From: Nautilus pompilius
Taxonomy: Eukaryota > Mollusca > Cephalopoda > Nautilida > Nautilidae
Length of the DNA stretch: 64,000 nucleotides
Assembly (NCBI GenBank): GCA_018389105.1
Contig: JACATO010000611.1
Location: 1-64,000, forward strand
Direction: 5' to 3'
The position numbers were made by a program, and so were the translations under genes. Shown here one piece after another: positions 25,440 to 36,999 of this stretch; positions within the stretch are counted from its first letter, which is position 1; each line of letters starts with the position of its first letter. Under the pieces are notes generated by a model that did no database searches, had not been told where the DNA came from, and saw only the letters and a program-made list of their open reading frames with translations.

Positions 25440-26997
25440 AGGAAAATAAACGTGCACACTTGTTTAAACACCTTGAATGAAAATTGCAAGCTGTCTCACA
25501 TCAGTTATATCCATACTTTCATCAATTGCAACCTAAAAAAAGCAACAAAGGACTTGACTTTGTCCTTCAGTTGATCTGATAAATCAGTAATTCTCTCTGC
25601 GACTGTTTCTTGAAAGGCTTGTTTGCAAAAGCTTGGCTTTTATTCGGACATGATACTTCTGCAGACATCAACATGCATTTTTTCAAAAAGCTCTTGTCCA
25701 AAGAGGGCCTTGATGATACTGACTGCTAATTTTTCAACAAATTTTCTAATTCAGCAACTTTGTCCTCGTGTAACTTCCAAGTATAGTTAACGTACTTCAA
25801 AGCAAGATTAGTGCTATAATGTCTCTGAACGTTTCACACTTTGCCCACAGCAACCTGTTGTTGCAAATCAAGCAAGTTGACATTGCATTCACTTCCACAT
25901 AGTAGTACAAATTTCTCCTCCACTTTTCTTGAATCACATGATTCTTTGTCTATTTTTCTTTCTTTGATAACATAATTATATGGGTCCTTATTATTGAGTT
26001 AAAAAAAAGTTCTTTCAATTAAAAATACTTAGCACGATTTGATATATATTCCAAATGCGTGGCAGTGGTAAGTACTCCCTTTTGTATGTGGTCATGTGTG
26101 TGTACTTTCTGCTTTCTTTTTGAGTTTGCTTGGTCTCTGTCTGTCTTGTCTCTCGCTGTAGCTAGTCTCATGTATATTCCAAATGTGGCAGTGGTCAAAC
26201 GATAGTATCTTTTGAGGTATTGTGGTCAATGAGCACTATTCCTCTTTGACACTTTCTCGGCTCGCTTGCTACTGTCTGTTAGCTAGTACCTCAGTCCCCA
26301 TGTCATCAACTAGGAAATTGAACAAAAGGTCAAATTCCTCTGGGTATTTTCTCATCACAGTTTGAAAATCTGATCCAGTCGATAGCTTGATCAGCCTGCA
26401 GATCTTGTTTTCATTGGATAAAATGTGGTGTGGGCCACCAAACAAAGAATGTGTTACTTAGTTTCAAACAGTGGGAGCGAAACCAATTTAAACTTATGAT
26501 AGCTTGATTTGATATAATATGAGTCAATCTAGTTCTCTATACAGTGACTAAATATTATTATACTGGGCTTTACTTCCTTTATTTTATATATCTCATCTTT
26601 TTTTCTTATTATTTGTTCTATTGTTGGGTGAGGATTTATCATATTGTGCTTTTAAATGAATACAATAATTGTACTTTCTTGAAACATCAGTCCTCTGGTG
26701 TCTAGAGTGAGTGTGTGAGTGAGTGTGTGTGTGTGTGAGTGAGTGAGTGAGTGTGAGTGAGTGTGTAGATCAGTCAACCTGTCTCTCTCACCACTTACCT
26801 CTCAACAATTGTTTCGACACAATCAGTCTTCTGTATGCCAGATCTACCATTAACATTGGTGGGTGCTATAAAGGATGAGATCCAATTTTTGTTTTACTAG
26901 TTCAACAGGGTGAGTTGCTCTAAATGTCTATTACCATGTGTGTGTGCTATCATCTTTACAGAGGATGTGCAAATGAGCTGTATGTTTGACACCCCTG
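25440..26997 (-). mobile_element. Relic of a hAT element (ZBED/SCAND3/GTF2IRD2 type)
   Basis: Minus-strand translation in broken frames gives, N to C, a zinc-finger-like piece (CGSECNVNLLDLQQQVAVGK then NVQRHYSTN), LKYVNYTWKLHEDKVAELEN, a KKCMLMSAEVSCPNKSQAF block, and AIDESMDITDVRQLAIFI-type wording. These are the consecutive hallmarks of hAT transposases related to SCAND3, EPM2AIP1 and GTF2IRD2; the DESxDITD motif carries a catalytic Asp. Upstream of the coding part, the minus strand begins caggggtgtcaaacata at 26997, the classic hAT terminal repeat, so the 5' end is likely here. The C-terminal dimerisation domain and the other terminus are absent. A ~23-bp near-repeat (atattccaaatg.gtggcagtggt) occurs at 26046 and 26172. 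Confidence 0.75.
26706..26770 (+). repeat. (GTGAGT)n / (GT)n microsatellite
   Basis: Degenerate gtgagt and gtgt repeats over ~65 bp. Confidence 0.85.
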
Positions 26998-26999
26998 AT

Positions 27000-29182
27000 T
27001 TAGACCATAAGTTTCCTGATGAACTCACAGTTCAAATTCTCTGTATAGGATGAGCCAGACAAATCTCCTGCCAAACTGCTGCAAGACTTAAGGCAAAGTG
27101 ACCTCAAAATTTTCCTGACCTTACCATCTACAAACTTCTCAATTATTGCAGAGATAACAAAAATGAAGTTAGATCAACAATGCACCAAATGCCTTGTCCC
27201 CTAATGACAGTTGAGTCTGATCTGGTGCAACAAACTGACTTTGACAACATTGCACATAATTTTTCTTCCCTCAAAGCTCAGAAGGAAGCAATCATCTAAA
27301 AGACAGGACATAAGTTTTCATGAGATTTTGTGTTTGTATATTTTCACATTTGGTTACATAAGGCTATAGTATTATTAAAATGTAGCTTCACTAGTACATA
27401 AAAAGATACATTTACAGCAGATATTTAATGTTTCAGGAATGATAAACCATTGAGATGTATTGTGTAAATCGCTTTATAAAAATCACTGTTAACGGTATTA
27501 GCTGGTGTGGCCTGTATGTTTTTTCTTTTAGTTTACAATGTTAAATGGGTATTTTTTACAGCTACAGGAATAATACAGATGACAATCAAATTTGTTAATA
27601 GCTCTCAGTAAACGAGAGATAAGATCACTAAAACTAAAATGACATTCTGTTATGGAAATCCAGTAATTTTATTTGGCCTTCTGTGTGGAAAATAGAGCAG
27701 TTAATTTAGACAGAGCACATTGTGATTTATTATTAATGTAGCATGAAAACATCTAACAGGGGTCTAATTATTAATTCATTTTGATACGTTCATGTTTTAA
27801 TGGATGTGAGGGACAACGTTTTTGTGCACAGGGCTCCAATAAATCTTAATCTACCTCTGAGCATGGGATGTGTGTGTGTGGAATTTGAAACTGGATTCTA
27901 TTGGTCAATAATTGAAAAAATATTCAGATGTGCCAAGAGAAAGTTAATACACAGCTCGCAACTCAGCCAAAAGAAAATGCTCACCAAAATACTGTTTAAT
28001 TGTAGGTTTCACTCAGTGTTGCATTGTGGGAATGTTTTCAAAATTGTATCGAGACAGTCCCAACAGCTTCCATTTACCTACTACATGTTTAAAATATGAG
28101 AAAACCAATTATATATATTTGTTTCTTTTATCCATTACTTGTTAAATAATAAATTTTTGTTTCAGTTAAATTTCACTCTCTAACAATGTAATTCTAAGTC
28201 AGACTTGCTGAATTAAAGCAGCTGTGAAATACAATAGTCCCTATGGGGACAACTGGAGAAGATGCCTTACACTACCAACCACCTCAGGAAGCAGCAATCA
28301 TATTCCAGTAAAACTCACTACAAAATCAGAGCAACAACAATCACTTTCCATGTCATCAAACCCAATTGGAGCAACTGCCCTGTGATGGGTTAGTGCAGCA
28401 TATAGTACACTGGTTTGTTATGGTTGCAACCATAGTTTGGTCTCTCGTGTGACTGGATCATGGTGGTTCCTCTTGTTCTTTCATATTGGTTCAATTTTAA
28501 TTACGGTGGGAATCTTATTTTAAAGAAAGATTTCTTTTCACTCTCAGCCAAATGAAAAATAAAGTTGACAGCTATCTTTTTCCTTTCAACATCCATTTAT
28601 ACTTACAAATTCAATGGTTAAACTGAATGTCTGTTTGATCAAGAAAACTCTAAAATCATGCAATGTCCTTTATAGGTGATTTTTAAAGTATAAACCCTGG
28701 CTGTATATTAATTTTAAAATATGATTAAAAACTTTAAATAATTTAAATAATCCAACTAAGAAATAGTGTTAAAAAAACTGTTTCAAATAAAATTAATCAG
28801 AACAGCTTAAAAGCATAATTATTTTAAAAAAACAGACTGACTTATTCAGAAATTTTAAATTATTAAAATTTATTTTAGAAAAAGCAAACTTTAGTAATGT
28901 AGCCATAAGATTAAAAACTGAATGATTACATCTCTGGATTTAGATTTTCTCAACATACTTATTTAAAATGGATTACATTAAGCATTTAAAAAATATTGTT
29001 TATGCATGAAAATGGCTGTAACCAGCTCACTGTATTTTACACTTTACTCAATATAGTATTATTAACTGACTAAGCATTTCTTTGATGTCTGTTTCTGCAT
29101 AAAACTACCATTTTCAAATGTTTTCCTGGGAATTTTAAACCCTGGTAAAATCCAAAAAAATCTTATATTACCTGTTACAGAC
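27000..29182. other. Intergenic AT-rich DNA
   Basis: A 99-codon open frame on the plus strand (27800-28099) is low-complexity-free but matches nothing I recognise and lacks splice support. No repeat end or RNA gene seen. Confidence 0.35.
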
Positions 29183-29237
29183 CTAGATCTCAGTACCAGT
29201 AGCAATAGTGTGTACAAAGAAGACTGTTGAGCCACAG
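29183..29237 (-). CDS. Candidate last exon of an unrecognised membrane protein
   Basis: Acceptor gttttttccag precedes the exon. Joined in the phase left by the exon ending at 31296, it reads LCGSTVFFVHTIATGTEI and a TAG stop at 29183-29185. Supporting evidence is only the consistent splice phase and hydrophobic composition; no family is recognised. Confidence 0.35.
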
Positions 29238-31295
29238 CTGGAAAAAACAACAACAGATGAGTGTTTAAACATCTTTTTCTTTCATCAAACTTTGGAAAGT
29301 CTAATATATTCATTTTAAAATTTAATGTATACATGCATGGGCCAAATTGTTTTCCCTCCTTTAAAAAAAGAAAGAAAAATAAACAGTTAAATAATTCATG
29401 TTTTTTTTTTTAATTTGCAAGATATGAAATTGTTGTTTTGCATTTGCATGCTGTTTTACTTTGATTACAGTAGCAGAAATTCCTTCTTTGCTGGTACTGC
29501 AGCTCACAAGTATTTAATCTCTTGCTATATTGTTGCAGAGTTGTAGTCTGAAGCAACATATGAAAAAATTTTCTATACCCTTACTCTTTTTTAGATGATT
29601 TTCAGATTAGGATAAAAAGCAATCCTTTGCTCTTGCTAAATATCCACATAGAACTCCTTCCTGACACGTTCTTAAACCAAAATTTTCTATTGTATGTTTG
29701 TACAAAGAGTTCTGTGATAATGCTTTCACTACTGTAATAATATTCAAATTTAATGGCATTATTTCAACTGTACCACAAGTCATCAATAACACTAATGAAA
29801 AAATGAAAGGTCTGACCAATGAATTACCGAGAGTTTTCATTGCACTATTTTTCAGTCAATAACCAAAAAAAGAGTGTAACCAAGATCAGTTTAGTTTGTG
29901 GCTGGTATTCACGTGTGTGTTGTCTGTTTTAATTCCGTTTACAATATTACAAGAGTTAATTTTCTTTTTAAACTTTGACAATTGTAACAAATAAAAATTA
30001 CCTTCTGTCCAAATGTCACCAGCAGGAAAGTTATTCTCATGCTATCTTTATATTATTTATTAATAAAAAAGTCACTAAGCAGCAGCACTTTTTAGAAATT
30101 TGCTGACAGTTTCTGAATATTCTGAAAAATGGTAAAATAAATGTATGTATTGTCACATGTCAATAGATTGCGAAAAAAGAATGAATTCAGTGTTATCAAT
30201 GTTCGGCTGTACATCAAGATAAGTAAATCAATTTAATTAAGAACTTTTAACCAAATTTACAAGCTAAGTATTGGTTAATAAGCATTTTTTTCCCAAAAGA
30301 ATTTAAAGTTTTGATCAAAAGATATGTGCTTATTCAAGTTAAACAATATTTTATGTTTAGTCTACTTCCTTTACAAATTCTTTGTCACAAAGGATTTCAT
30401 TAAAGAGAATTAGGTAAACAATTAGAAAGACTGGGCTACCCATAAAAGTGACAACTACATTAAACAAGATGGAATATAAAATTACCACATACATAATGCA
30501 TATATTCAATGCACTTAAAATACATTTGTATAACAAACTAATGAAAAAAAAAAATGAGCAAGAATATAAATTTATGAACTAATTAACTGAAAATGCATAA
30601 ATGACAGAGACAGTAATACAATTATGAGCCATTGATGCCATATCTAATAATAGTCAAAGTATTTGATATCAAATGAGAAACTTTAGGAAAATAAAACATG
30701 TTAAAAATGGTTTAGAAGTAAAAATGACTTAATGATGATTACATTCAATTTAGTTTAATAGTGGATTTTTAAAATATCTACAACTGCATTTATTTTACTA
30801 AAACTAATTGTAAGATTCACTGTTTCTTTGTAGAGAGTGGATGATGTCCGTCGTATCTCAAGGTTGCTGAAGACAAAATGACAAGACCTTAGTTTTATAA
30901 CACCCAAGTATGTTTGATTACTTACATTCAAGCATTTTTCTTTGAATACATTTAACTACAGCTTACATAATTAAAAAAACATTTGGCCATACAGCCATCT
31001 TCATCAATTTTCCTGTAGTTTCTATTTTATACTCAATTAGATAAAAATTATAAATATTTTTAAAAAAACATACAAGTGCATTTATTTTATCTTCTGACCG
31101 ACGACAGTCAGTGTTCTTGTTTATTTAATTTTTGTTTTCAGTCTCATATTTAAAGATATTATTTGGCACAATCTTCTTTTGAAAATATACAGCATAAATT
31201 TAGGCTAAATGTTTTATTTTGTATTAACCCAAGAAATTTGTATATGTAGTAACAGTAGATAGGTATAAATACAATGAAAGTAGACGTGTACTCAC

Positions 31296-31456
31296 AGCTG
31301 TAACAACAACATAGTAAAGAGCAGTGGTTGGTAAAAGAAAAAGCAGTTAGTCAACATCGTATGATGCAGAGTCCACTCTCTGGCAAAGAACATCCCATTT
31401 CTTCCCTCAGAACAAGCACCACAGAGAAAAGTGCCGATATCTGACGACTGTACAAC
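31296..31456 (-). CDS. Candidate exon of an unrecognised membrane protein
   Basis: Bounded by tgtgaag acceptor and ct|gtgagt donor, 161 nt, open in phase 0 throughout. It encodes a cysteine-containing segment (TFLCGACSEGRNGMFFA) and then a hydrophobic stretch CFFFYQPLLFTMLLLQ that could span a membrane. It joins in phase to the exon at 31982-32110 upstream and to 29183-29237 downstream. Introns would be ~0.5 kb and ~2.1 kb. The protein family is not recognised. It could still be chance open reading frame with good splice signals. Confidence 0.45.
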
Positions 31457-31981
31457 CTTCACAAGAAAAAAGATCTTTTAAATATTTTAATTATGTTAAA
31501 AAATGTTTACTGAATTTTTAGAAAAAATGTTAGCTGTGTATAAATCCTTAAAAAATGACATAGAATTTACTGTTTCATTCTAAAGATATTTGTATTGTTA
31601 TAAATGATCCATTTTTTGATAAACAAAAAGCAAGTGAGAAATAATACAGCAACAATATTTCAGAATGTTTGCTTAAGTAGCAGATAATTTACAAACTGCC
31701 TTTTCGTTTTCTTTACATGGATTATTATTATTTTAAATTTCAAAATTAAAAACGTAAGAATTTTGACAACAGCTAAACAGAAATTTTAAAATGTTAATAG
31801 TGGCTTTAGAAAAATGTAATCCAGACATTTCCAATAGCTGTCTTACACTAGAACCCTTTTGTGTGAGTGCAGAAAATTGTTAGCAGCCAGAATATCACAT
31901 GGAAAATGTAGCAGAAACTTTAGTAAATAAAATATCTTTATCATATCTAAGTTGATTAACCAATAAATAAATAAAAATTAC

Positions 31982-32110
31982 CTGGCTGCATAAACATAGC
32001 AGCAGTAGATGTGAACCGTCAAGATAGAGAGGATATTCTGTAAGTGAAAATCCAAATACACCAACCACCAACCAGTGATGTGTACCAAAGAACTGAGTCC
32101 GGCACAGGTC
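31982..32110 (-). CDS. Candidate exon of an unrecognised membrane protein
   Basis: Acceptor cactgatag and donor cag|gtaatt enclose exactly 43 codons in phase 0: DLCRTQFFGTHHWLVVGVFG, then FSLTEYPLYLDGSHLLLLCL and CSQ. The mixture of a hydrophobic helix with histidines and tyrosines suggests part of a multipass membrane protein. Upstream exons are not identified; a hydrophobic stretch on the same strand near 32895-32965 after a good acceptor is not phase-compatible. Confidence 0.45.
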
Positions 32111-32119
32111 CTATCAGTG

Positions 32120-34985
32120 AGAGGTTCCCTAAAACAAGTACATAACAATAGATACTGATGCTATGTTACTTATTGTATGTAATGGCTGTCTTGTATATAT
32201 AGCAAAGTTATCAGAATTCCTATCACTATATTTCAGTGAAAAAGAGAAATTTTCAGATTTGTTTTTCCAAAACAAAACAAGTCAAGCTACCATTTTATTT
32301 AATCCCATTTTAAATAAAATCTTTATTAATTGCGATCCACCATCTAGAAACAAAAACATTTAAATGTTTAATTTATGCCACAGAAAAGATGTAGAACAAA
32401 AATATACGGAGAATTTTTAAATAATGATAGCAGTTGTTCTGTGACAATTTGGATGTTTGAGTCACTAAAATATAATGGAATTCATTTTTAATAATGACTT
32501 AGATTTTTAAAATACTACAATAAATACAGAGCATTTTCTATTGTAAATGCAACTTATTTTCTTGGCAATGTAGTAATTAACAAGAGAGGAACTGATATGG
32601 TAAAGAGGGCATAATGTGCCCAACAGAGAAAACTTGGTGCAATTTTAGAAACTTTATTTGATATAAGGAATAATAAAATTGAAAACTAAAAGGTGATACA
32701 TCTTTCTCTCTCTCACTCACACACACAATGGACAGTAAGATTCCCAAAAGAAAATATTACAAAACAAAAGCAGAAACAGAATCTAAAAGGATCTCAAAAG
32801 TAAAAGGAAAATCATTTTAAAAAATTATTTTTTGTGACGCATCTTTCAGTATCTTAGTTTTATGCTAATGAGTGCAAATTATTCTCTTAGCATGCATTAC
32901 TGTGAATCAGGGACCACAAAGAAAACAGCTGGATTAACCAAAGATGAAGAACCAGAGGAAAAGTTGCTTTCTGGAAACAAAATCATTAATTTTCCTTTGC
33001 ATATTAAAAGTTAAAAACAAGTGGTTTCACTTATAACAAGTCCATCACAGTCCAGTGAACAATGTACTCTCTCCATTCTTGAACTGACTTAGACAAATGT
33101 AACTCTAAATAAACACCGCTATCTCTAACATTTTTTCTTCTAAGGATCCAACACTGAACAGGCAAGAATTTTACATTTGGTTTTCCTTTTCTTCCACAGG
33201 CTACGTGGTTTGAAATTAAAAACAGCAAACAAGAACTGATAAAATGTTCATTATTTGCTTGATAAACAATTAGTTTTTCAAAATAGATATCGGGGAAGAA
33301 AGAGAGACTTTATTTTGTGCACTAAAAATATATATATTATATTATATTACATTTGCAGTGTTCAGAATGTGTTCTGCTATATATATATACATCACCTTTC
33401 AACAAAGTTACAAAATGCATTTTCTCCACCTGGCTTATCATATCAGTTATCTATAATGCTGATGTATTATGTGTCAAATTGTCTTCAAATGGTTTTTGGC
33501 CTTGCATGGAGGAACTAAAAAAAAAAAGAAAATCTTATAACACATAAATCGAGCGAACATGTGGGAACGGGAGGACTGCCCATATGAACTTTATCATCAC
33601 AGATCAACTCTGAATGGGAGACCTGCTAGAAAATAACCAGTTTCCTGATTGGTGCATAGATTACTTCAAGCAAACTTCAGTATGATGGCTTAGTTTGGAA
33701 TGGTCAAAGAAAACATAATCTGGCTATCCCAAATCTGTTTGGACAGATGTGACACTGAAATTTACTTTTATGTGACAAGTTGTAATATCACTCCAAGCTT
33801 CACAGAATATATCACCTGTGAAAAAACAATCAAGCAATGCTTCTTTTCCTTCAACATAATACAACTGAAGATGTTTCTTGCACTGTTTCTTTAAGATCAT
33901 TAGAAGGCAATGCCAACGCCTTGATAAAATGATTGTAGTCACAAGTGATAGTTCTAAAAGTTAATTTCTCTAACAGATTTATCAGTATTTTTTTCTCTCT
34001 CTCATCATTCACTGGTTTGTAGCCAATATCATCTGTGCCCATGACCCTCCAGACATTGGCATACATAATAAGCTATCATTCCTAACTATTCGTTGATTAT
34101 GTATGCAGACAATCCTGATCAACCTTGATTACTGCATGTTAAAACCTATTATTCACAGCAGTGAGCATTGTGTGCTACACCACTCCACCCATTAAGGATA
34201 AACAGTTACCTGTAACAGACTTTCTATGAAGATAATTCAAGTGAAAGTTGCACATCTGTTAATAACTTTAGTGTATGCAACATACTGCCTGCAAACTTGG
34301 CAACTGTCCACTGGATGCTGGCATGCAGAAATGCCTTTAGTGGTACCAATGTTTACTAGAACTAGGATGGTGGTCAATGGTATAAGTGCAAGAGATAGCA
34401 AATAACTGCAGTTTCTTTTTTAATGGAGGAGGTTAAGTTTCCCAGAATTCATTGCAAGACAATCTGATGGCAACATCCTATCATGGACGACTATACACAT
34501 GGTGCAAACATCAAGAAGAGCAAATTAGTGTCAGAAAGAACCATCGCATGAGAGGGATTTTTCTCAAGAACTGTTTATCAGTTTTTGAGAGCATTAAACT
34601 ATTCCATTAGCATCTGGGTTTCATAAAGTGTCAACATACTGGATTCCACAAAACATGGACAGGTTTTAAGAGCATAGACGTCTGAAAATCTTTACTGAGA
34701 GAAATTGCATCACAAATAGGATTTTATTTTCATGTATGAGGAGTCACAGGTCCACTGATATATACTCAAGTTCTACTATTCCAGCACCAGCACCAAGGCT
34801 CACTTCCCCGAGATAAGTTCCTGTATTCAACCTAGAAAGTCATGAGCTATAGTGTTTTAGGATGTAAATAGTGATGTGATCCAAGCAAGATAGTAGTTCA
34901 ACCTTTCACAAAAGCTGCAATTCACGAGGAGGCACAAATTGATCAGCAAAAGAGAGTCTGCCTATAATGACTGCCCCTTTTTACA
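32120..34985. other. AT-rich DNA, nothing firmly recognised
   Basis: Contains a (TC)n(AC)n microsatellite at 32703-32728, (TA)n stretches near 33330-33390, and overlapping short frames on the minus strand at 33031-34066 that may be a decayed transposon, but no conserved transposase motif can be named. Confidence 0.35.
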
Positions 34986-34989
34986 GCAC

Positions 34990-35816
34990 CCTATAGCTGA
35001 CATGGTAATGTTGGGTTGAGAAGTACCTGTCCATCCTGTTCGAAGCCGTCTGGAAAGCTTCTTCCAGAATGGCTCTCAGCTCCGCATGATGTCCTCTCGG
35101 CTCTCAAGGCGGGAGCCTTTCAGTGGCATCTTCATCTTTGGGAACAACCAGGAGTCAGAAGGAGCCAGGTCTGGAGAGTAGGGAGCCTGGCGAATGAGCG
35201 ATGAATGAGCCGGGGCGTTGTCATGATGCAGCTGCCGGTTTTGGGAGGCCCCCAGATCCGGTCTCTTGCGCCGACCTGCATCACGAAGACGGAGGACTCC
35301 CTGACAGGACTCCTTTGTAACTGTTTGTCCTCCTGGTGCCTATTCGCGATGCCAACGCCTCGGTAGTCAGCATCACCTCGGTTTCCGGGTCGTACCCGTA
35401 CAGCCAGGTGTCATCTCCAGTTATCCCGGAACTCGGGATCCCTGCTGCCAGCATCCAGCGGGTCCTGCGCAACCTCAACACGAAGTTGTTGTTGCTGTCC
35501 CTGAGAAAGCAGCTCTGCCCCTCTCCGCGAGCCCAAGTCCTCCTTTAAAATTGCGTGTGCAGAGTCTTTACTGACCCCAGCCCCGTCAGACGACGACCCT
35601 CCATCATCAAGGTCCCCACTTTCTCGATAACAACCACACCCCAGCTTGTTGACGGCCCCTCCGGTGAGCGGCCATCTTTGAACCTGTTGTGCCAACCATT
35701 CTTCTATCGGGTACCACCCATGGCACCGTCACCAAAAGCCTGTTGAACTTTGCGAATTGTTCCCGCCTGGGTATCTCCGAGCTCTTGGTAAGATCGCTGC
35801 TCCACAGGTTCCGCCA
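34990..35816 (-). pseudogene. Mariner transposase relic (GC-rich copy)
   Basis: The minus strand from an ATG near 35816 (MAEPVEQR) shows a decayed mariner transposase in several frames: VQQAFGDGAMGGT, RFKDGRSPEG, DSAHAILKEDLGSRR, RVEVAQDPLDAGSRDPEF, ITGDDTWLYGYDPETE, HHDNAPAHSS, APYSPDLAPSD, LFPKMKMPLKGSR and, at the C terminus, RYFSTQHY-like wording. The first Asp (GDDTW, family GDETW) and the HHDNAPAH Asp can be seen, but the region between HHDNAPAH and YSPDLAP is shortened, and at least three frame changes and internal stops break the gene. The GC content is far above the surroundings, suggesting a relatively recent or foreign-composition insertion. No intact terminal repeats located. Confidence 0.85.
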
Positions 35817-35829
35817 TCACGGATACAGC

Positions 35830-36010
35830 GCCTCACACAATGGCTGACCCGTCCAGCCAGCCAGCCCGCCCGCCAAAAACCGCGCATGCGCACGAAGGCA
35901 CGCGGCTCCCACTATGCTCACTTCCGCCTCCCTAGCATCATTACTTCCCAGTCGGATACCTTTCCGGCAGACCTCGTGTGTATAGCTATTATTAAGGCAC
36001 CAAGAGCACT
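35830..36010. other. GC-rich flank of the mariner relic
   Basis: Contains ccagccagccagcccgcccgcc and an NRF1-like gcgcatgcgc near 35880. Probably the 5' untranslated part of the mariner relic or its insertion site. Confidence 0.35.
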
Positions 36011-36429
36011 GTTTTCATTGTCTAGTTTCAGTGAGTTCTCAGGTAGAGCAAAAAATCTGCAGACCTAAAATAATCAAACTATTATATAGTTATTTGTTTT
36101 TTTAGACACTGTAGATTATTTTAATCATCCATTTGTTTTAATAGTTTCAATCAAAATTTATGTATTTGGTGCCTATGGATCTTCTTCTCATTGGAAAAAT
36201 TCACACTTTCAACATTTTGCTGTTGACTGAAATGCTAATATGTGACACATACTGTGTGTATTATAACCAAATTTATGGTTTAAAATAGCACAGTTTACAA
36301 ACTTACTGCTGTTGTAATATAAAAGAAACATTTTTTTTCCATTAGAACACTACATAAATGTTTAATATTAAGTACAAATTAAATATTTAAACATGCTATA
36401 TATTATGTAGCAGGTTTTCTTGTTCATTC

Positions 36430-36670
36430 ATTTCTGTTTTCAGTGCTTGGATTTCTTCCATTTCTCAAACTGCTCAACTTAATAAATAATTTAAGTTTTG
36501 CTTCATTAACTGGTTTGTCTGCTTCATCTTTAAGAAAGGCTACATCATTCTCTATATTTTTTTTTCCATTATTTAAGAAATGCATTTCTTTTTCCACGAG
36601 TTTCTGATAACTGGTTTTTAATGCTTTTTATTTTCTTTCCATTTTGTTAATATTTTGAAGGATGAGAATA
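36430..36670 (-). pseudogene. Possible decayed coiled-coil coding fragment
   Basis: Minus-strand frames carry charged, heptad-like wording in pieces: MERK, KLVEKEMHFLNN, NIENDVAFLKDEADKPVNEA and MEEIQALKTEMNEQENLL, separated by a stop and frame shifts. The composition resembles a coiled coil, but no protein is recognised and AT-rich DNA favours K/E/N codons by chance. Confidence 0.2.
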
Positions 36671-36999
36671 GTTTTTCCTGGCAGTTTGTGCAAATTGTAA
36701 TAAAACCATCAACTCTGAATATATCATCGATGATTCTTCTGGAAAACAAACAATTTGTTTCTTTGCTTACATTATTTTTCTACCAGCAATGTTTTAATGG
36801 TAATTCTGGCATTTTGACAGAAATAGAAAACCAAATATTATTTGTAATAAGACAAAGAACTGATAATGAGAACCAGCATATTTCTGCATGTGCTGTCTAA
36901 AGTATAATACAGAAGCAATCATCAAACGACTCATCACCGCTGAGCCAAAAGCAGCCTTTGCCCGGCTGGTTTTAGCCAAGTTTCCTTGGAAAGGACTAA

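Noticed and set aside
27800-28099. 99-codon plus-strand frame as a gene
   Set aside because: No recognisable domain, no promoter or splice context.
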